DNA from: Branchipolynoe longqiensis
Lineage: Eukaryota > Annelida > Polychaeta > Phyllodocida > Polynoidae
Length of the DNA: 64,000 bases
NCBI GenBank assembly: GCA_030323885.1
Contig: CM059199.1
Span: 42,903,347 to 42,967,346, forward strand
Direction of reading: 5' to 3'
Shown here: one piece after another, positions 44,157-54,979 of the stretch
Layout of the letters: the number at the start of each line of letters is the position of its first letter
How positions within the stretch are numbered: position 1 is the first letter of the stretch
Made by a program: the position numbers and the translations under genes
The notes under the pieces: generated by a model
The model's database searches: none
The model's input: only the letters and a program-made list of their open reading frames with translations
Told to the model about the DNA's origin: nothing

Positions 44157-44485
44157 TTGTTGTTGGATGTTTACGTCCTAGCAACATCTAAGCTCATATC
44201 AGAACGGGTACCAACTTGTGACGGTGCACACTCATGGTGACTTCATAGTGCGCCCCCACTGGGCGGCCAGGCCGCCAGCACCATGACCGGATATCCCACT
44301 TAGTCACATTATCCTGAGACCAAGCCAAAAACCACTCATTGCCCTATTCTAATAATGCTGAGCACTATGCTAGGAAGCGACACATATGTCATTGGTTTGA
44401 CTCAACCAGGGTTCGAATGGATTCGAATCCAACGATCTACCAACACGGGAAACAGACGCTCAAGTCATCGGCCATCCCGTCTGGT
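44157..44485 (-). mobile_element. SINE-A copy with type-2 head
   Basis: Ends on the minus-strand 5' side with ccagacgggatggccgatga. The body lacks only a few bases. Confidence 0.86.
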
Positions 44486-44667
44486 CTTCGTGGGTCCAAA
44501 TCCCACGACCTGCTTACCACACAGTAAACGGGGGATCCACTAATGGGGGTCACTCTGTCTCAATGCTGTTGAAATATGCTGGACGCAGCCTTCCCTGCAA
44601 TACTCTCAGACAGAGGCCAGATCGAACCTATAGTTACTCAGTTGTTCAGCCTTTCCAGACTATGATA

Positions 44668-44988
44668 CCGGACAGTGGGGGACCAATCTGTAGAGCGCAG
44701 GCCTTGGGAGTTCACTTCCGAGTCTAGTCACACCCAACGACTTATACAATTGATACTTGTCACTTCCTAGATTTGCACTCAGCATTAATATGATAGGGCA
44801 AGGACTGATTAGCTCAGTGTCAAGATAATGTCACTGGGTGGGATATTGGGACATGGTGCTGCCAACCTGATTTCTCAGTGGGACAGCACTATACAGTCAC
44901 AATGAATGTGCACTTCCACAATTCGTGCCCATCCTGATTTGACCAGATATGTGTAACCAAGACATACAACTCAAACAAACAAACAAGC
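44668..44988 (+). mobile_element. SINE-A copy, decayed head
   Basis: ccggacagtgggggaccaat...gtagagcgcagg, missing the D-arm part; body full; tail aaacaaacaaac. Confidence 0.83.
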
Positions 44989-45012
44989 TACAATGGTAAT
45001 CAATCTTTGTGG

Positions 45013-45318
45013 TGTTCTCTGTGGTGGAGTGGTTAGAGTTTCTGACTTTTTTCTAGGTCAAACTCCTAACCTGAAGGTCAGTGGTTCGAGTCCCTGTGAC
45101 CCCAACTCTGCCAATTTGGATTTCCACCACTGTGTATAACTTACAGTGTCATCAAAGGCCAGTTGCTATCATACCATGTCTATGTGGTGTGGGAGGTTAA
45201 AAATCCCTTGGGTTGGTAAAAGTGTAGGCTTGGGCTTTCTATCGACAAACTGTCTAATGGTGAAAACAAGCTTATTCAGGCTTATCCATGATAGGCAGTA
45301 TAAGTCTTCAACAACAAC
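45013..45318 (+). mobile_element. SINE family B copy 3
   Basis: The only plus-oriented B copy. A box TGGTGGAGTGGTTAGAGT, B box GTCAGTGGTTCGAGTCC, tail acaacaac. Confidence 0.86.
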
Positions 45319-45667
45319 GAACATCTTTTTTTTCACATTTTCGCGCCAGCCTACACAAAACTTGGGACAGCTTGATTTTTTGTTGTTCCAGTCCCATCAC
45401 TCTATTGACTACCGCTGTTTTTTTGTAGTTATGTGGAAGGTGTACTTTCAGATCGTAATGTTGCATCTATTGATGGTTATTAGACTTACCATGACCTTAG
45501 ATGTTACTATATGAACATTGCTACCTGGGGTATTGAGAATGCGGAAGCAGAAGTGGGAAGAACATAACTTTATTCCCATGGCAGGCAAGGTTGTCGGCTT
45601 TCAGAGGATTTGCTCTGATAGTGGTCAGTGGGTGACAACCTATGTGGGAGGATCCTGTGCATGTATG
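45319..45667. other. No gene seen
   Basis: AT-rich with a T run near 45328; no supported gene. Confidence 0.42.
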
Positions 45668-45842
45668 TTTGTTGCTCTTTTACACCATAGCAACATCTAA
45701 GGTCATGTCAGGACGGATATCCCACAACACAATCACATTATCCTGATACCGTGCTGACCAGTCATTGTCCTATCCTAGTAATGCCAAGCACCCAGGCTAG
45801 GGAGTCACAAGTATCGATTCTGTAAGTCATTGCTTTGAATAG
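45668..45842 (-). mobile_element. SINE-A copy with internal deletion
   Basis: Tail and start of body, then a jump from caggacgg to atatcccacaac (about 90 bp lost); head absent. Confidence 0.78.
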
Positions 45843-46145
45843 TAGACCTATCGTCTGCACACATAATATGTGACAAAGCTACTCAGCTACATCAATGCAC
45901 TTAATGTCAGGACAATTATGGTCTGGATACAGAGGTGTCTGTCCAATACAGCTACTCCAGTAATAGAGTAGTTCATACGCCAACAAGTCCTGTGTCTTAT
46001 CATGCTGAAATAGTGAGTGGTAGAAATGTGTGTAAGGCCTTGTGGTATCACTCGCCCAAGGCTCGAACAGGAAGCCGACACTCTCCCATTGGGCAATCAA
46101 ACCCTGTGCACATAACATTTAGTGACACTCTCCCAGCACAATGAC
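45843..46145. other. No gene seen
   Basis: Nothing recognised. Confidence 0.42.
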
Positions 46146-46530
46146 CGGGCGTGGTGGCCGAATTGGTAGAGCGTAGGCCTCCCGTGCGGGAGATCGAGAG
46201 TTTTCTTCCCAGTCCAGTCACCAGACGGGATGGCCAAATGAGTTGAGCGTCTGTCCCCTGTTTTGGGGGATCGTGGGAGCCAAACCCATGTATTCATGGG
46301 TTTGAACCCTGGTCAAGTCAAACCAATGACTTATAAAATGAATGCTTGTTGCTTCGCAGCCAGATGCTTGGCTTTAATAGGAACAGGGCAAGGACTGGTT
46401 AGCTCAGTGTCAGGATCATGTGACTGAGAGTGATATCAGGTCATGGTGCTGATGGGCTGATTTCCCAGTGGGGCAGCAGCATAGAGTCACCATGGATGTG
46501 CACTGTCACAAGTCAGGAACTAAATCTCAA
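46146..46530 (+). mobile_element. SINE-A with two heads in tandem
   Basis: Type-1 head at 46146-46220 (gtggccgaattggtagagcg...gagttttcttcccag) runs directly into a complete type-2 copy starting ccagacgggatggccaaatg at 46222. The first may be a truncated copy hit by the second, or a dimeric source gene. Confidence 0.8.
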
Positions 46531-46559
46531 ACAAACAAACAACCTATAATGGTAATCAA

Positions 46560-46678
46560 TCTTTTTGTTCACAGTGGGACATCATAATAAAGTCACCATA
46601 ACTGTTCACTGTCACAAGTCGGTACCTGTCCTAATATGACTTTAAATGTTTCCAGGACATAAAACTCCAACAGCCAAC
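46560..46678 (+). mobile_element. SINE-A 3' fragment
   Basis: cacagtgggacatcataata to the ccaacag tail. Confidence 0.75.
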
Positions 46679-46874
46679 ACAATGACCAGACATGGCTACA
46701 GAGCTCTCAGGGAGAAGCGTGGGTCTCACACATCTGTTGTAAATGTAATTCTGTGCAGAGTGTGTTTTAGACCACGTCCCCAACTTCATCCTGGGTGGTT
46801 TTGAGTGAGTTGTCGCTCATCTTTTTCTGGTGGGCTTTTTTCCTTGTAGCTCTGCCACAATTCCCCTGACTGCT

Positions 46875-47201
46875 TAAAGCTGCATAGTCCAATGAAATAT
46901 CACATTTTCAAAACCAAACCGATTATCTATATTTGATTTGACATATCTAACTTATATAGTGATGCACTTATTAAGCATTTGTCAATTTAAGAGAAGCTGT
47001 TACCGCAGAAGTCTATGGTGTCAGGGTTTTGGCAAGCTTGCCAAAACTAATTTTCAATGTTTGCACTCAAAATATCTCTAAAGTTTACCATTTAAAATAA
47101 AGGTAACTTATAACTAATGTCAAGTAGATACTAGTGATCGATCTAATATATTTATCTGAGAAAAAATACTGAAATTCAAAACCATTGGATTATGCAACTT
47201 T
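46875..47201. mobile_element. MITE family M copy 3
   Basis: Ends AAAGCTGCATAGTCCAATGA and complement AAAGTTGCATAATCCAATGG. An internal ttttggcaagcttgccaaaa hairpin at about 47027-47046. Confidence 0.8.
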
Positions 47202-47663
47202 AATACTTGGAGGAGTATATGCTTGGTCATACTTTGCACAACGCCAGACTGAATCAAGTGTTTGGTCATTTGTTGAGGCTTTGTGACCTAGTAACATATG
47301 AGGTAATATAATGCTGACAGGGATGTATGTAGATTGGGGAGGGGAGCACTACAAATTTCCTTCCACAACGTGGTACCCTTCCTGATATGACCTTAGATGT
47401 TGCGAGGATGTAAAACAACAACAAACAAAACAAACAAAAGACATGTCCAAATCAGATTCTAGTGCATTTATTAGGAATGTGTTTCTGGCATAAACGGGAA
47501 TTGTTATTCAATTCAATATAAACTCGTGCTGCTGACCCAGTATTTTGAAGTACACCCACAAATAATCTTTGAAGTATCTCATAAATTGACCATTTATAAT
47601 AAAAACATCTCTTCAAAATATAGTAAGGTAGACTGGAGCAATTAACGTCACATATGTATCTCA
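47202..47663. other. No gene; SINE-A scrap at 47375-47437
   Basis: Contains gtacccttcctgatatgacc and tail of SINE-A; the remainder is unrecognised. Confidence 0.45.
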
Positions 47664-48220
47664 TGCCCCGGTCACATACACATTAGTGGATGTAGTTGAA
47701 CATAGGTGAACGTAGTGGAGGCTAATCTGGGTCAAATGTGGTGTAAGTACGTTAAACTAGGTTGAAATATGTGAAGGTACGGCAGGTTTTGGTATGGATA
47801 AATATGTTAGATTACAGATAAATACGTTGAGGTACAGATGCCGGTACTTTCAACTACGGTCAACAATGTTCAATGATGTTCAACGACGTTCAATGACGTC
47901 CAACTATGATTGCCTACGTTTGCCTACATTTGCCTATGTTTGCCTATGTTCAACTACGTTCAACTACGTTCAACTACGTTCAACGACGTTCAACTACATT
48001 CAACTACGTTCAACTACTTTCAACTACGTTCAACTACGTTCAACTATGTTCAAATATGTTCAACTATGGTCAACTACGTTCAACTATGTTCAAATATGTT
48101 CAACTACGTTCAACAATGTTCAACTATGTTCAACTATGTTCAACTACATTCAACTACGTCCAACTATGCTAGCCTCCACTATGTTCAACTACATCCACAA
48201 ACGTGTATGTGGCCAGGCCT
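47664..48220. mobile_element. GGTCACA-end MITE with long 10-bp tandem array
   Basis: Ends TGCCCCGGTCACATACACAT and complement AGGCCTGGCCACATACACGT. 47864-48170 is an array of about 25-30 units of caactacgtt with small variants (caactatgtt, caaatatgtt). All three frames stay open across it (NYVQLRSTTF), an artefact of a 10-bp unit without stops. Family mates at 51279-51528 and 50632-50720. Confidence 0.84.
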
Positions 48221-48474
48221 TAAATGTATTGCAGAAAATCCAAGCTTTCAGATGTTGGAGCTTTAATTAACTGCAAACTAAAATGTATTTACGCGGAGAA
48301 TATTGGAGTCACACACATGAAGAGCACCCGTCCTGATATGACCTTATACGATGCCAGTACGTTGTTGGTTGGTTGGTTATCGGAGTTGTACTTCCTGGCA
48401 ACATCTAAAGTCATATCAAGACAGATACCCACTTGTGACAGCGCACACACAGGGCGACTTTATAGTGCTGCCCC

Positions 48475-49427
48475 ACTGGGAAAGCATAGGTATGCAGGTA
48501 TAGCAATACCTCAGGGAGTTTGACGCCCCTGCCTTGCAGAGTTCTAAACCACTGCCTTGTGGTACAGGTCCTTGACAGAACCGAAGGCTAAGGGAGCAAA
48601 CCCTAAGCAGAAAACCATGTCACTGTGGCAGCATTAAGGGCGGTTGATGTATGGAACTCCCAACATCTCCCGACCAGCCACTGCAGGGACAAATAGTTTT
48701 GCGCCTGTCTTGACATGTTCTTGCCGGTGTGAAACATCTATTTGCTCCCCGAGAGAGTGCCGCTGGTAACTTGCAAAAGCCAGCAGCACTTCAACACTTT
48801 TGCAGGCAGCTTTCATGAAATGTACATCAAGTGATGGACGCATTGATGCTGAAATACAGAGGAGGATGGCCAAGGCTAGCGCATCTTTCGGCCGACTATG
48901 GCAGAGACTCTGGAACAACCACCATGTGTCCATTCCGGTCAAAGGTAAGATCTACCGCGCAATCGTGCTATCCACCCTCCTATATGGAGCCGAGGCCTGG
49001 ACAGTGTACAGACAGCAGGTGAAAAAGCTGCATGCCTTCATGATGCGACATCTGCGTTCAATCATGAGGCTAACCTGGAAGGACAAAGTGACGAATAAGG
49101 AAATACTCGAACGGATGGGGCTGCCCTCTATGGAAGATCTTCTGATCAAAAAGAATCTCCGGTGGACTGGATACCTCATGAGGATGTCATCAGACAGGCT
49201 ACCAAAGCAGATCCTCTATTCTCAACTGTCTTCTGGCTACAGAAAGAGAGGGCGCCCCCGTCTCCGGTTCAAGGATACCATCAAGAGAAACCTGAAGCTG
49301 AGAGACATTAAGACCGACTCATGGATGCAACTCTCACAGCAGAGAGCTAAATGGAGAGCGGCAGTCAAGTAATGAAAGCAGTCTTTGTCGCATCGCAACC
49401 GACAGCATGATGATGATGACTGGGAAA
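48475..49427 (+). mobile_element. LINE-derived short element, long copy, 9-bp duplication
   Basis: Insert 48484-49418 (935 bp) between ACTGGGAAA (48475-48483) and ACTGGGAAA (49419-49427). It begins gcataggtatgcaggtatag, the same 5' end as the copy at 36691-37298, and ends in (ATG)n. The common 5' end in two separate insertions argues for a real element boundary, not random 5' truncation. Confidence 0.87.
48829..49372 (+). CDS. LINE ORF C-terminal segment (post-RT)
   Basis: Open to a stop at 49370-49372: SSDGRIDAEIQRRMAKASAS ... LLYGAEAWTVYRQQVKKL ... RSIMRLTWKDKVTNKEILER ... RWTGYLMRM ... RKRGRPRLRFKDTIKRNLK. This is the conserved region after the RT domain in RTE/Nimb-type LINEs. The RT palm motifs and endonuclease are absent, so the product cannot drive retrotransposition alone. 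The open state suggests recent insertion. Confidence 0.75.
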
Positions 49428-49767
49428 TCAGGCATAAGGTACCATGACCCAATGTGTCAAAGTATTCTGACACTGAGCTAAGCAGTCCTTTCCAGGAAGT
49501 AGAACTCCATCCCACAACACCAATATGAAAAGCCTAGAATAGAAAGTGTAAATCACGAAGTACTAAGAATAGTACCCTTTAACAAAGATGTTGCAGAACA
49601 AAACCTGAATACATAAGTCCTGATTTTATACAGAACCAGGCAAAGTAGCAACAATTAGCAATTTCCTACGGCGGGTCTGTCGGCCTCTGTTGGCGATCAT
49701 ACCGGTCATAATCACCACACAAGGTAATTAACACACACCCAATTCAGTGGCTCTTCCAGCAGAGGTT

Positions 49768-50092
49768 TGTTGGTTGTTGGGAGTTTTAGGTCCTGGCAGA
49801 AAATCTAAGGTCATATCAGGATGGGTACCGACTTGTGACAGTGTGCACTCATGGCAACTGTATAGTGCTTTCCCACTGGGAGACCAGGCCACCAGCACCA
49901 TGACCCAATATCCCACTCAGTCATATTTTCCTGACACTGAGCCAACCAGTTCTTGCCCTATCATATTAATGCCAAACCTCTGGCTAGGAAATGATAAGTA
50001 TCAATGTTTAAGTCATTGGTTTGTCTTGAGCAGCGTTCGAACCCCATGATCTACCAAAGCGGGAGACTCATTCGGCCATCCCCTCTGGTACT
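49768..50092 (-). mobile_element. SINE-A copy with type-2 head
   Basis: Full body with tail gttggttgttgggagtttta. Head ends ccatcccctctgg. Confidence 0.86.
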
Positions 50093-50631
50093 GCAGCGTC
50101 TGGGCGGACTAAGGACAACAACAATCTACCATTTAAAATAAAACAGGCTGACAGATTCATTGTTTGCGCAGATAGTCGGTGAAGTGTTGGTGATTCCGAC
50201 CAGAAGCTGTCGGAACCAGGCTAAGTGGATGACGTAGCATTTAGACCCTGGAGGATGGCAAACAATTATTTCAGGCTTGTAGTGTACACGTGTGTCTGTC
50301 CGTGCCTCCTCCCGTATTTGTATATATGTGATGTATAACTCGTTATATGAGTATAAAGGTGGGGAAGGGAATTATTATTGTTATATACTTTATTATTGTA
50401 CCGATTATTCATGTCCTGCGTCCTCCACGCCATTTGGGACTGGTAGCGCCATCATCGCCTCCCCCCTCACCCCCAATAGACGTGGGAAATCTCAATCGCA
50501 CCGGGGGAATTTGTATATGTGTGTATATATATGTTATCAGGGTTATGGGAATGGGAATGTTGTGCTTAGAGTAGTATCACAACCCACACCGCTTGTATTC
50601 CCTGCATACTGATTGTATTTCTATGGGTCTC
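50093..50631. other. No gene; possible decayed SINE-C at 50549-50610
   Basis: gggaatgttgtgcttagagt resembles family C. Nothing else recognised. Confidence 0.4.
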
Positions 50632-50720
50632 AAGGCCCGGTCACATAAACATTAGTAGTTGAACGTAGTGGAGGCTAACATAGTTTAACCTAGGTCAACA
50701 TACCGGCATCCATACTTCTC
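50632..50720. mobile_element. Left end of GGTCACA-end MITE
   Basis: aggcccggtcacataaacat followed by gttgaacgtagtggaggcta, as in 47664-48220 and 51279-51528; truncated. Confidence 0.7.
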
Positions 50721-50799
50721 CGTCATTCTAACTTGATAATAATGTGGGTGGGCCATGAGTTTTGATTTAATCTTTGGACATGTTCAAAAGAGTGCTATG

Positions 50800-51166
50800 T
50801 TATGGAGCAGTCACACTACGACGTTTTGGCCCGGCGTTGGACAACGCGTGGCAACGTGTTGGGTTTTTGGGCGAAGCATCGGGACGCGTTACAAACGCGT
50901 TACAGACGCGTTACCGGCGCGTCGGTACACGTCGGTACACTTTGAGTGACAGGCACATCTGAACTAACACGTCGGCGCGCGTCGCGCAGCGCCGAAAGTT
51001 TTGTGCAAGCACAAAACTTTCGGCGCTGGGCGACGCGCGCCGACGTGTTGCGTAGCGTGGGAACCTGGTGAAATTGGGTCAAGTTTGACGTTTCTCGACG
51101 CGTTGAATATATTTAAGCGCGTTGGCGGCACGCCAGAATACACGTCGTAGTGTGACTGCTCCATAA
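50800..51166. mobile_element. GTCACAC-end MITE, family H2 copy 2 (short)
   Basis: Element 50803-51163. Ends TGGAGCAGTCACACTACGAC and complement TGGAGCAGTCACACTACGAC (identical). Flanks TTA and TAA. Same agcgccgaaagttttgtg hairpin (50987-51028) as 16256-16852, with about 240 bp of the right half missing. Confidence 0.87.
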
Positions 51167-51187
51167 GGGGCTGTCTGTGCATCCGCA

Positions 51188-51271
51188 ATGCTAACATACT
51201 CTAGCCTACTCTAGCATACTCTTGCATACTCTCGCATACTCTAATGTGCTCTAGCATACTCTAGCGTACTT
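51188..51271. repeat. 10-bp tandem repeat (actctagcat)n
   Basis: About eight degenerate units between two MITEs. Confidence 0.8.
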
Positions 51272-51278
51272 GGACGAA

Positions 51279-51528
51279 ACCCTGGTCACATAGCCGTTAG
51301 TGGACATAGGTGAAAGTAGTGGAGGCTAACATAGCTGAACATAGTTGAACGTAGGTGAACGTACCCACATCCATACCATAACGTATTTATCCACACCATA
51401 ACACATTTATCCATATTGTAACGTATTTCAACGTAGTTTAACGTACATACACCACCTTTGACCCACATTATCCTCCACTACGTTCAACTACGTTCAACTA
51501 CGTTCACTAACCTGTATGTGACTGGGGA
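51279..51528. mobile_element. GGTCACA-end MITE, short copy
   Basis: Ends AACCCTGGTCACATAGCCGT and complement TCCCCAGTCACATACAGGTT. Left half has gaacgtag words, right half cgttcaacta words. Mate of 47664-48220 without the expanded array. Confidence 0.8.
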
Positions 51529-51895
51529 TTGAGAATGCTTAGACTGAGTCTTTGGAATCACGTTGTGACTATTAGTCTCAGTTAGTTGTAATGACCCTTT
51601 TCAGTCCTTTGGGTACTGTCCCCAGGGAATAATCAAATATTGATAGGAGCCCTTGATGAAAGAGCAGGAGACCATGCTCGTCTCAGAGCTCGTTAATTTT
51701 TAACTGGATTTAAAAGCAAGCAATTCGCTGCAATATAAGAGCACAAATTAGCCACATCATAGATGCTTACTCTAAGAAAAGACATGGATTAATTGTTTCT
51801 CTTTCCTGCAGTCAGTAGCATGATTCTCTGATCAAAGGTGTATTGACGTTGTGTATGCTGGAATAGCGATGCAATATTTTGTGCACCTTTATATG
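51529..51895. other. No gene seen
   Basis: Nothing recognised. Confidence 0.42.
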
Positions 51896-52277
51896 GTTGG
51901 TTGCTTGCTGGAATTTCACATCCTGGCAACATTTCAGGGCATATCAAGACAGGTACTGACTTGTGACAGTGTGCACACACGGCGACTTTATAGTGCTGCC
52001 CCACTGGGAAATCAGGCCGCCAGCACCATGATAAAATATCCCACTCAGTCACATTATCCTGACACTGAGCTAACCAGGCATTGCCCTACCCTATTAACAG
52101 ATTAATGATTAATGCCGAGCGCCAAGCTAGAAAGTGACAAGTATCAATTCTGTACATGTAGTAAGTAGTATGCCCTGACCTCTCACGCAACGATCCCCAG
52201 TTAGACTCAACCGGGAATCGAACTCCCGATCTCCTGCACGGGATACCTGCGCTTCACCGATTTGGCGACCAGGTCCG
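51896..52277 (-). mobile_element. SINE-A copy with insertions near the head
   Basis: Type-1 head with good B box (accgggaatcgaactccc). A tandem taatgattaatg duplication (52095-52118) and about 45 extra bases before the head. Confidence 0.85.
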
Positions 52278-52457
52278 GTGTTGAGTAGAATATGACGTGA
52301 ACATAGCAAACAGCAGTGTCATGTATAGGTATTGCAGCTTCATGACCAGACGAATGGAAGTTGATTGGAAGCAAATAACATTAGTCATGAAAAGAGCAGA
52401 CACTGTTGAAATTCAAGAGGGAACTGTACGTGTGGTGTGGTGAGCTCCGCTGCCTTT

Positions 52458-52770
52458 ATTTTTTTTCTCTTGAAGATTTATACTGCCTATTATGGATAAG
52501 CCTGAATATACTTGTTTTCACCATTAGACAGTTTGACGATAGAAAGCCCGAGCCTACACTTTTACCGACCCAAGGGATTTTTAACCTCCCACACCACATG
52601 GACATGGTATGAGAGCAACTGGCCTTTGATGATGCTGTAAGTTATCCACAGTGGTGGAAATCCAAATTGGCAGAGGTGGGGGCATGGGGAATTGAACCAC
52701 TGACCTTCAGATTAGGAGTCTGACCTAGAAAAAAGTGAGACACTCTAACCACTCCGCCACAGTGAACACC
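52458..52770 (-). mobile_element. SINE family B copy 4
   Basis: Well-conserved copy. A box TGGCGGAGTGGTTAGAGTG and B box GTCAGTGGTTCAATTCC. Confidence 0.87.
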
Positions 52771-53194
52771 ACCTGCCTGCCTCTATGCCTGCATGCCACC
52801 AGATGCCTGCCTCTAACCAAAGTATCAGTGCAGGTGTGTCCACACAGGAAATGCGATGATTTACCTGAATTAAACACACAAATGGAAGTGGGGTCAGCCT
52901 CAGATTGACCTTCTAATTAGCCGGTATTTGTGGATGACGAGTTCAGAGGAAGAAAACTGATGAACGCCATTCAGGCTGACCTGAAACTATGACTAATCAG
53001 TTTGAGTCCCAGCGGCCGTCATTCTGAGAAGCGAATATGGCTGTTCGCTGCATTAAATGCATTACCCAATATGAAATTGATTGACTTTACCTGTAAAGGA
53101 CAACAAGACATTGTATTTGACAAAGAACAACTAAAATGCATTTATCAGTGTTTGCCTGAACTCTTCATATATCTTCAAATCATTGAGACGTGTT
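52771..53194. other. No gene seen
   Basis: A cctgcctgcctc patch at about 52771-52815. A 156-codon plus frame (53002-53472) runs through repeat Q and is not conserved in its other copy, so I do not call it. Confidence 0.4.
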
Positions 53195-53290
53195 TTTTAA
53201 AGTTTTTTTTTATTGAGGCTGTATTTATACTGTCCATAGCATGTAAGCCCGGGTACCCAGGCTTGTTTTCAATGCTAGCCAATTTCTGTA
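53195..53290. repeat. Dispersed repeat Q copy 2
   Basis: T run then tgaggctgtatttatactgt...ggcttgttttcaatgctagc, as at 20696-20805. Confidence 0.5.
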
Positions 53291-53767
53291 GAAAATTAAC
53301 CCTCTCCCTTATTAGCCTTTCGCAACCTAGCGGCAAATATATGTTCTCTTTAAATAAGGTGGGTTCACTATGGTCTAAGATTTGTATTTGTTATGGCTGG
53401 TCAATGCACCAGTCATATCACTGCATATGGAATCACAATTATCAGGATCCCATTTCTCAGCAACATCACTGATTTCAGCGAAAACTGAGTTTCTCAATCA
53501 GCGGTGCTCTTTGAGAGCAGACGTTTTTTACGGGAGGGATGACATTGGAGCCCTCTAGTTTTTCAGGGATTTAAACAAAAGATTGTCACTGGGTCCACAC
53601 CGGATTATGTACATACGTTATATATAATAATAGGGTGCAATGGAGTGATACTGGACACATTATTAAGGGAATTATAATAGGGGTTATCCTAATGTCAATT
53701 TAACAATTATCAAGTATCTATGTATATATTGGAATAACAAATGACCACTAATTAAATTAAGATTGTT
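53291..53767. other. No gene seen
   Basis: AT-rich, unrecognised. Confidence 0.42.
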
Positions 53768-53996
53768 TGTTTGTTCATTGTTGTTTTACATCCTAGCCAT
53801 ATATAATGTCATATCAGGACGGGTACCGACATCTGACAGTGTGCACTCATGGCAAGTTTATAGTGCTGTCCCACTGGAAAACCAGGCCACTGGCACCATG
53901 ACCTGATATCCCACTCAGTCACATTATCCTGACACCGAGCCAACCAGTCCTTGCCCTATCCTATTAATGCCGAGCGCCTGGCTAGGAAGCTACAAT
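53768..53996 (-). mobile_element. SINE-A body, headless
   Basis: Well-conserved tail and body to gcctggctaggaagctacaa. Confidence 0.87.
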
Positions 53997-54000
53997 CATG

Positions 54001-54078
54001 CATTCAATAACTCTCAGCCAGTGATCAATTCCACAAACTTCTGCTCAGGAAACCAACAAATTTCTATACAGGCAGCAC
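54001..54078. repeat. Dispersed repeat F copy 1
   Basis: ataactctcagccagtgatc...cacaaacttctgc..aggaa shared with 56568-56650. Both copies are followed within about 50-80 bp by agttg(c/t)atagtccgatg, the end of MITE family M. Confidence 0.6.
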
Positions 54079-54820
54079 ACCCCCCCCCGCCCTCCCCCAA
54101 CCAAATTTTTCTTTTGTAAGTTGCATAGTCCGATGTGTAAAGTCGCCGGCTGGTGCTGTGAATGGTGTGGACAAGCTAATGAGAAATCAATACAGGTAAT
54201 GAAGGAAAGTAGGTAAAGAGTGAAAGTAGGAGAGTGAGACTCCCTGGTTTATTATCTTATATAGGTTTCTAGAATCCAAGATGGCAGTGGTCACATGGGT
54301 TGATCCACCAATCAGAGTTCAATCTGTTGTACCCAAGGCCTTGTTATGCTGGCTACAGTGCCTTGTGGTGGCCAGTGATCCATAAATAACACCATGGGGG
54401 GGGGGAGGGGGTATGTGAGGTGACTCCTCCAAAGACTATCTAAGAAGTGACACTCCTCCTCTATACTACTTTACTATACAATTTCTGTAGCTAATGAGTA
54501 ATAGTTTACCAACTCCACATATCCCTCATATGCCTTTGGATTTTATATATCACCATTTACCCTTATATAGACAGTTTGCAATTTATTATAGTAGTTTCAC
54601 ATATATCCTCATGCCATTAGATCGGAAAATTTTACAGATGGTTTCGAGTTTCTCGCATTCACTGAACCCCGATTTAGCCCGACCCAGCTGTTTTCGCAAT
54701 GACATTTTATGGGCCCTGACTGTTGCGTTCTAATAGTACCATGCGTAATAACACTTTCCTGTCCATCATTACATGGCATCCACCTTTGCATATGGTGTCC
54801 TGTGGCTAGGTCCTCTCAGA
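54079..54820. other. No gene seen; G run
   Basis: Poly-C (54070-54090) and a G run (54396-54417); otherwise unrecognised. Confidence 0.42.
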
Positions 54821-54979
54821 CTAGTAAAACCCATAGCCATTTCAAAGTTAAGGCAACACAGTTTCTCAAACAGGATCATAAATATATCGAACAGTCTCCC
54901 ACAAAATGTTATTGATGCCGAGTCAATAAATTCATTCAAGAATAGATTAGAATAAGCATGGGCTGATGATCCATGGAAA
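54821..54979 (+). pseudogene. LINE ORF C-terminal remnant
   Basis: LVKPIAISKLRQHSFSNRII... SLPQNVIDAESINSFKNRLE-stop-AWADD aligns with LFKPRYNSSLRGAFFSQRVI ... FKNALDRAW of the LINE at 59449-61332. A TAA (54953-54955) stands where that protein has Asp-Arg. 5' truncated. Confidence 0.72.

Larger units (their letters stand above)
48360..49520 (-). mobile_element. SINE-A copy split by a LINE-derived element
   Basis: 48360-48483 carries the tail and half of the body; 49428-49520 resumes tcaggcataaggtaccatga and ends without head. Confidence 0.85.

Noticed and set aside
47800..48270. 158-, 118- and 88-codon overlapping frames
   Set aside because: They are translations of a 10-bp tandem repeat lacking stop codons, inside a MITE.
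53002..53472. 156-codon plus-strand frame
   Set aside because: Crosses repeat Q, whose other copy (20696) does not keep the frame; no domain.
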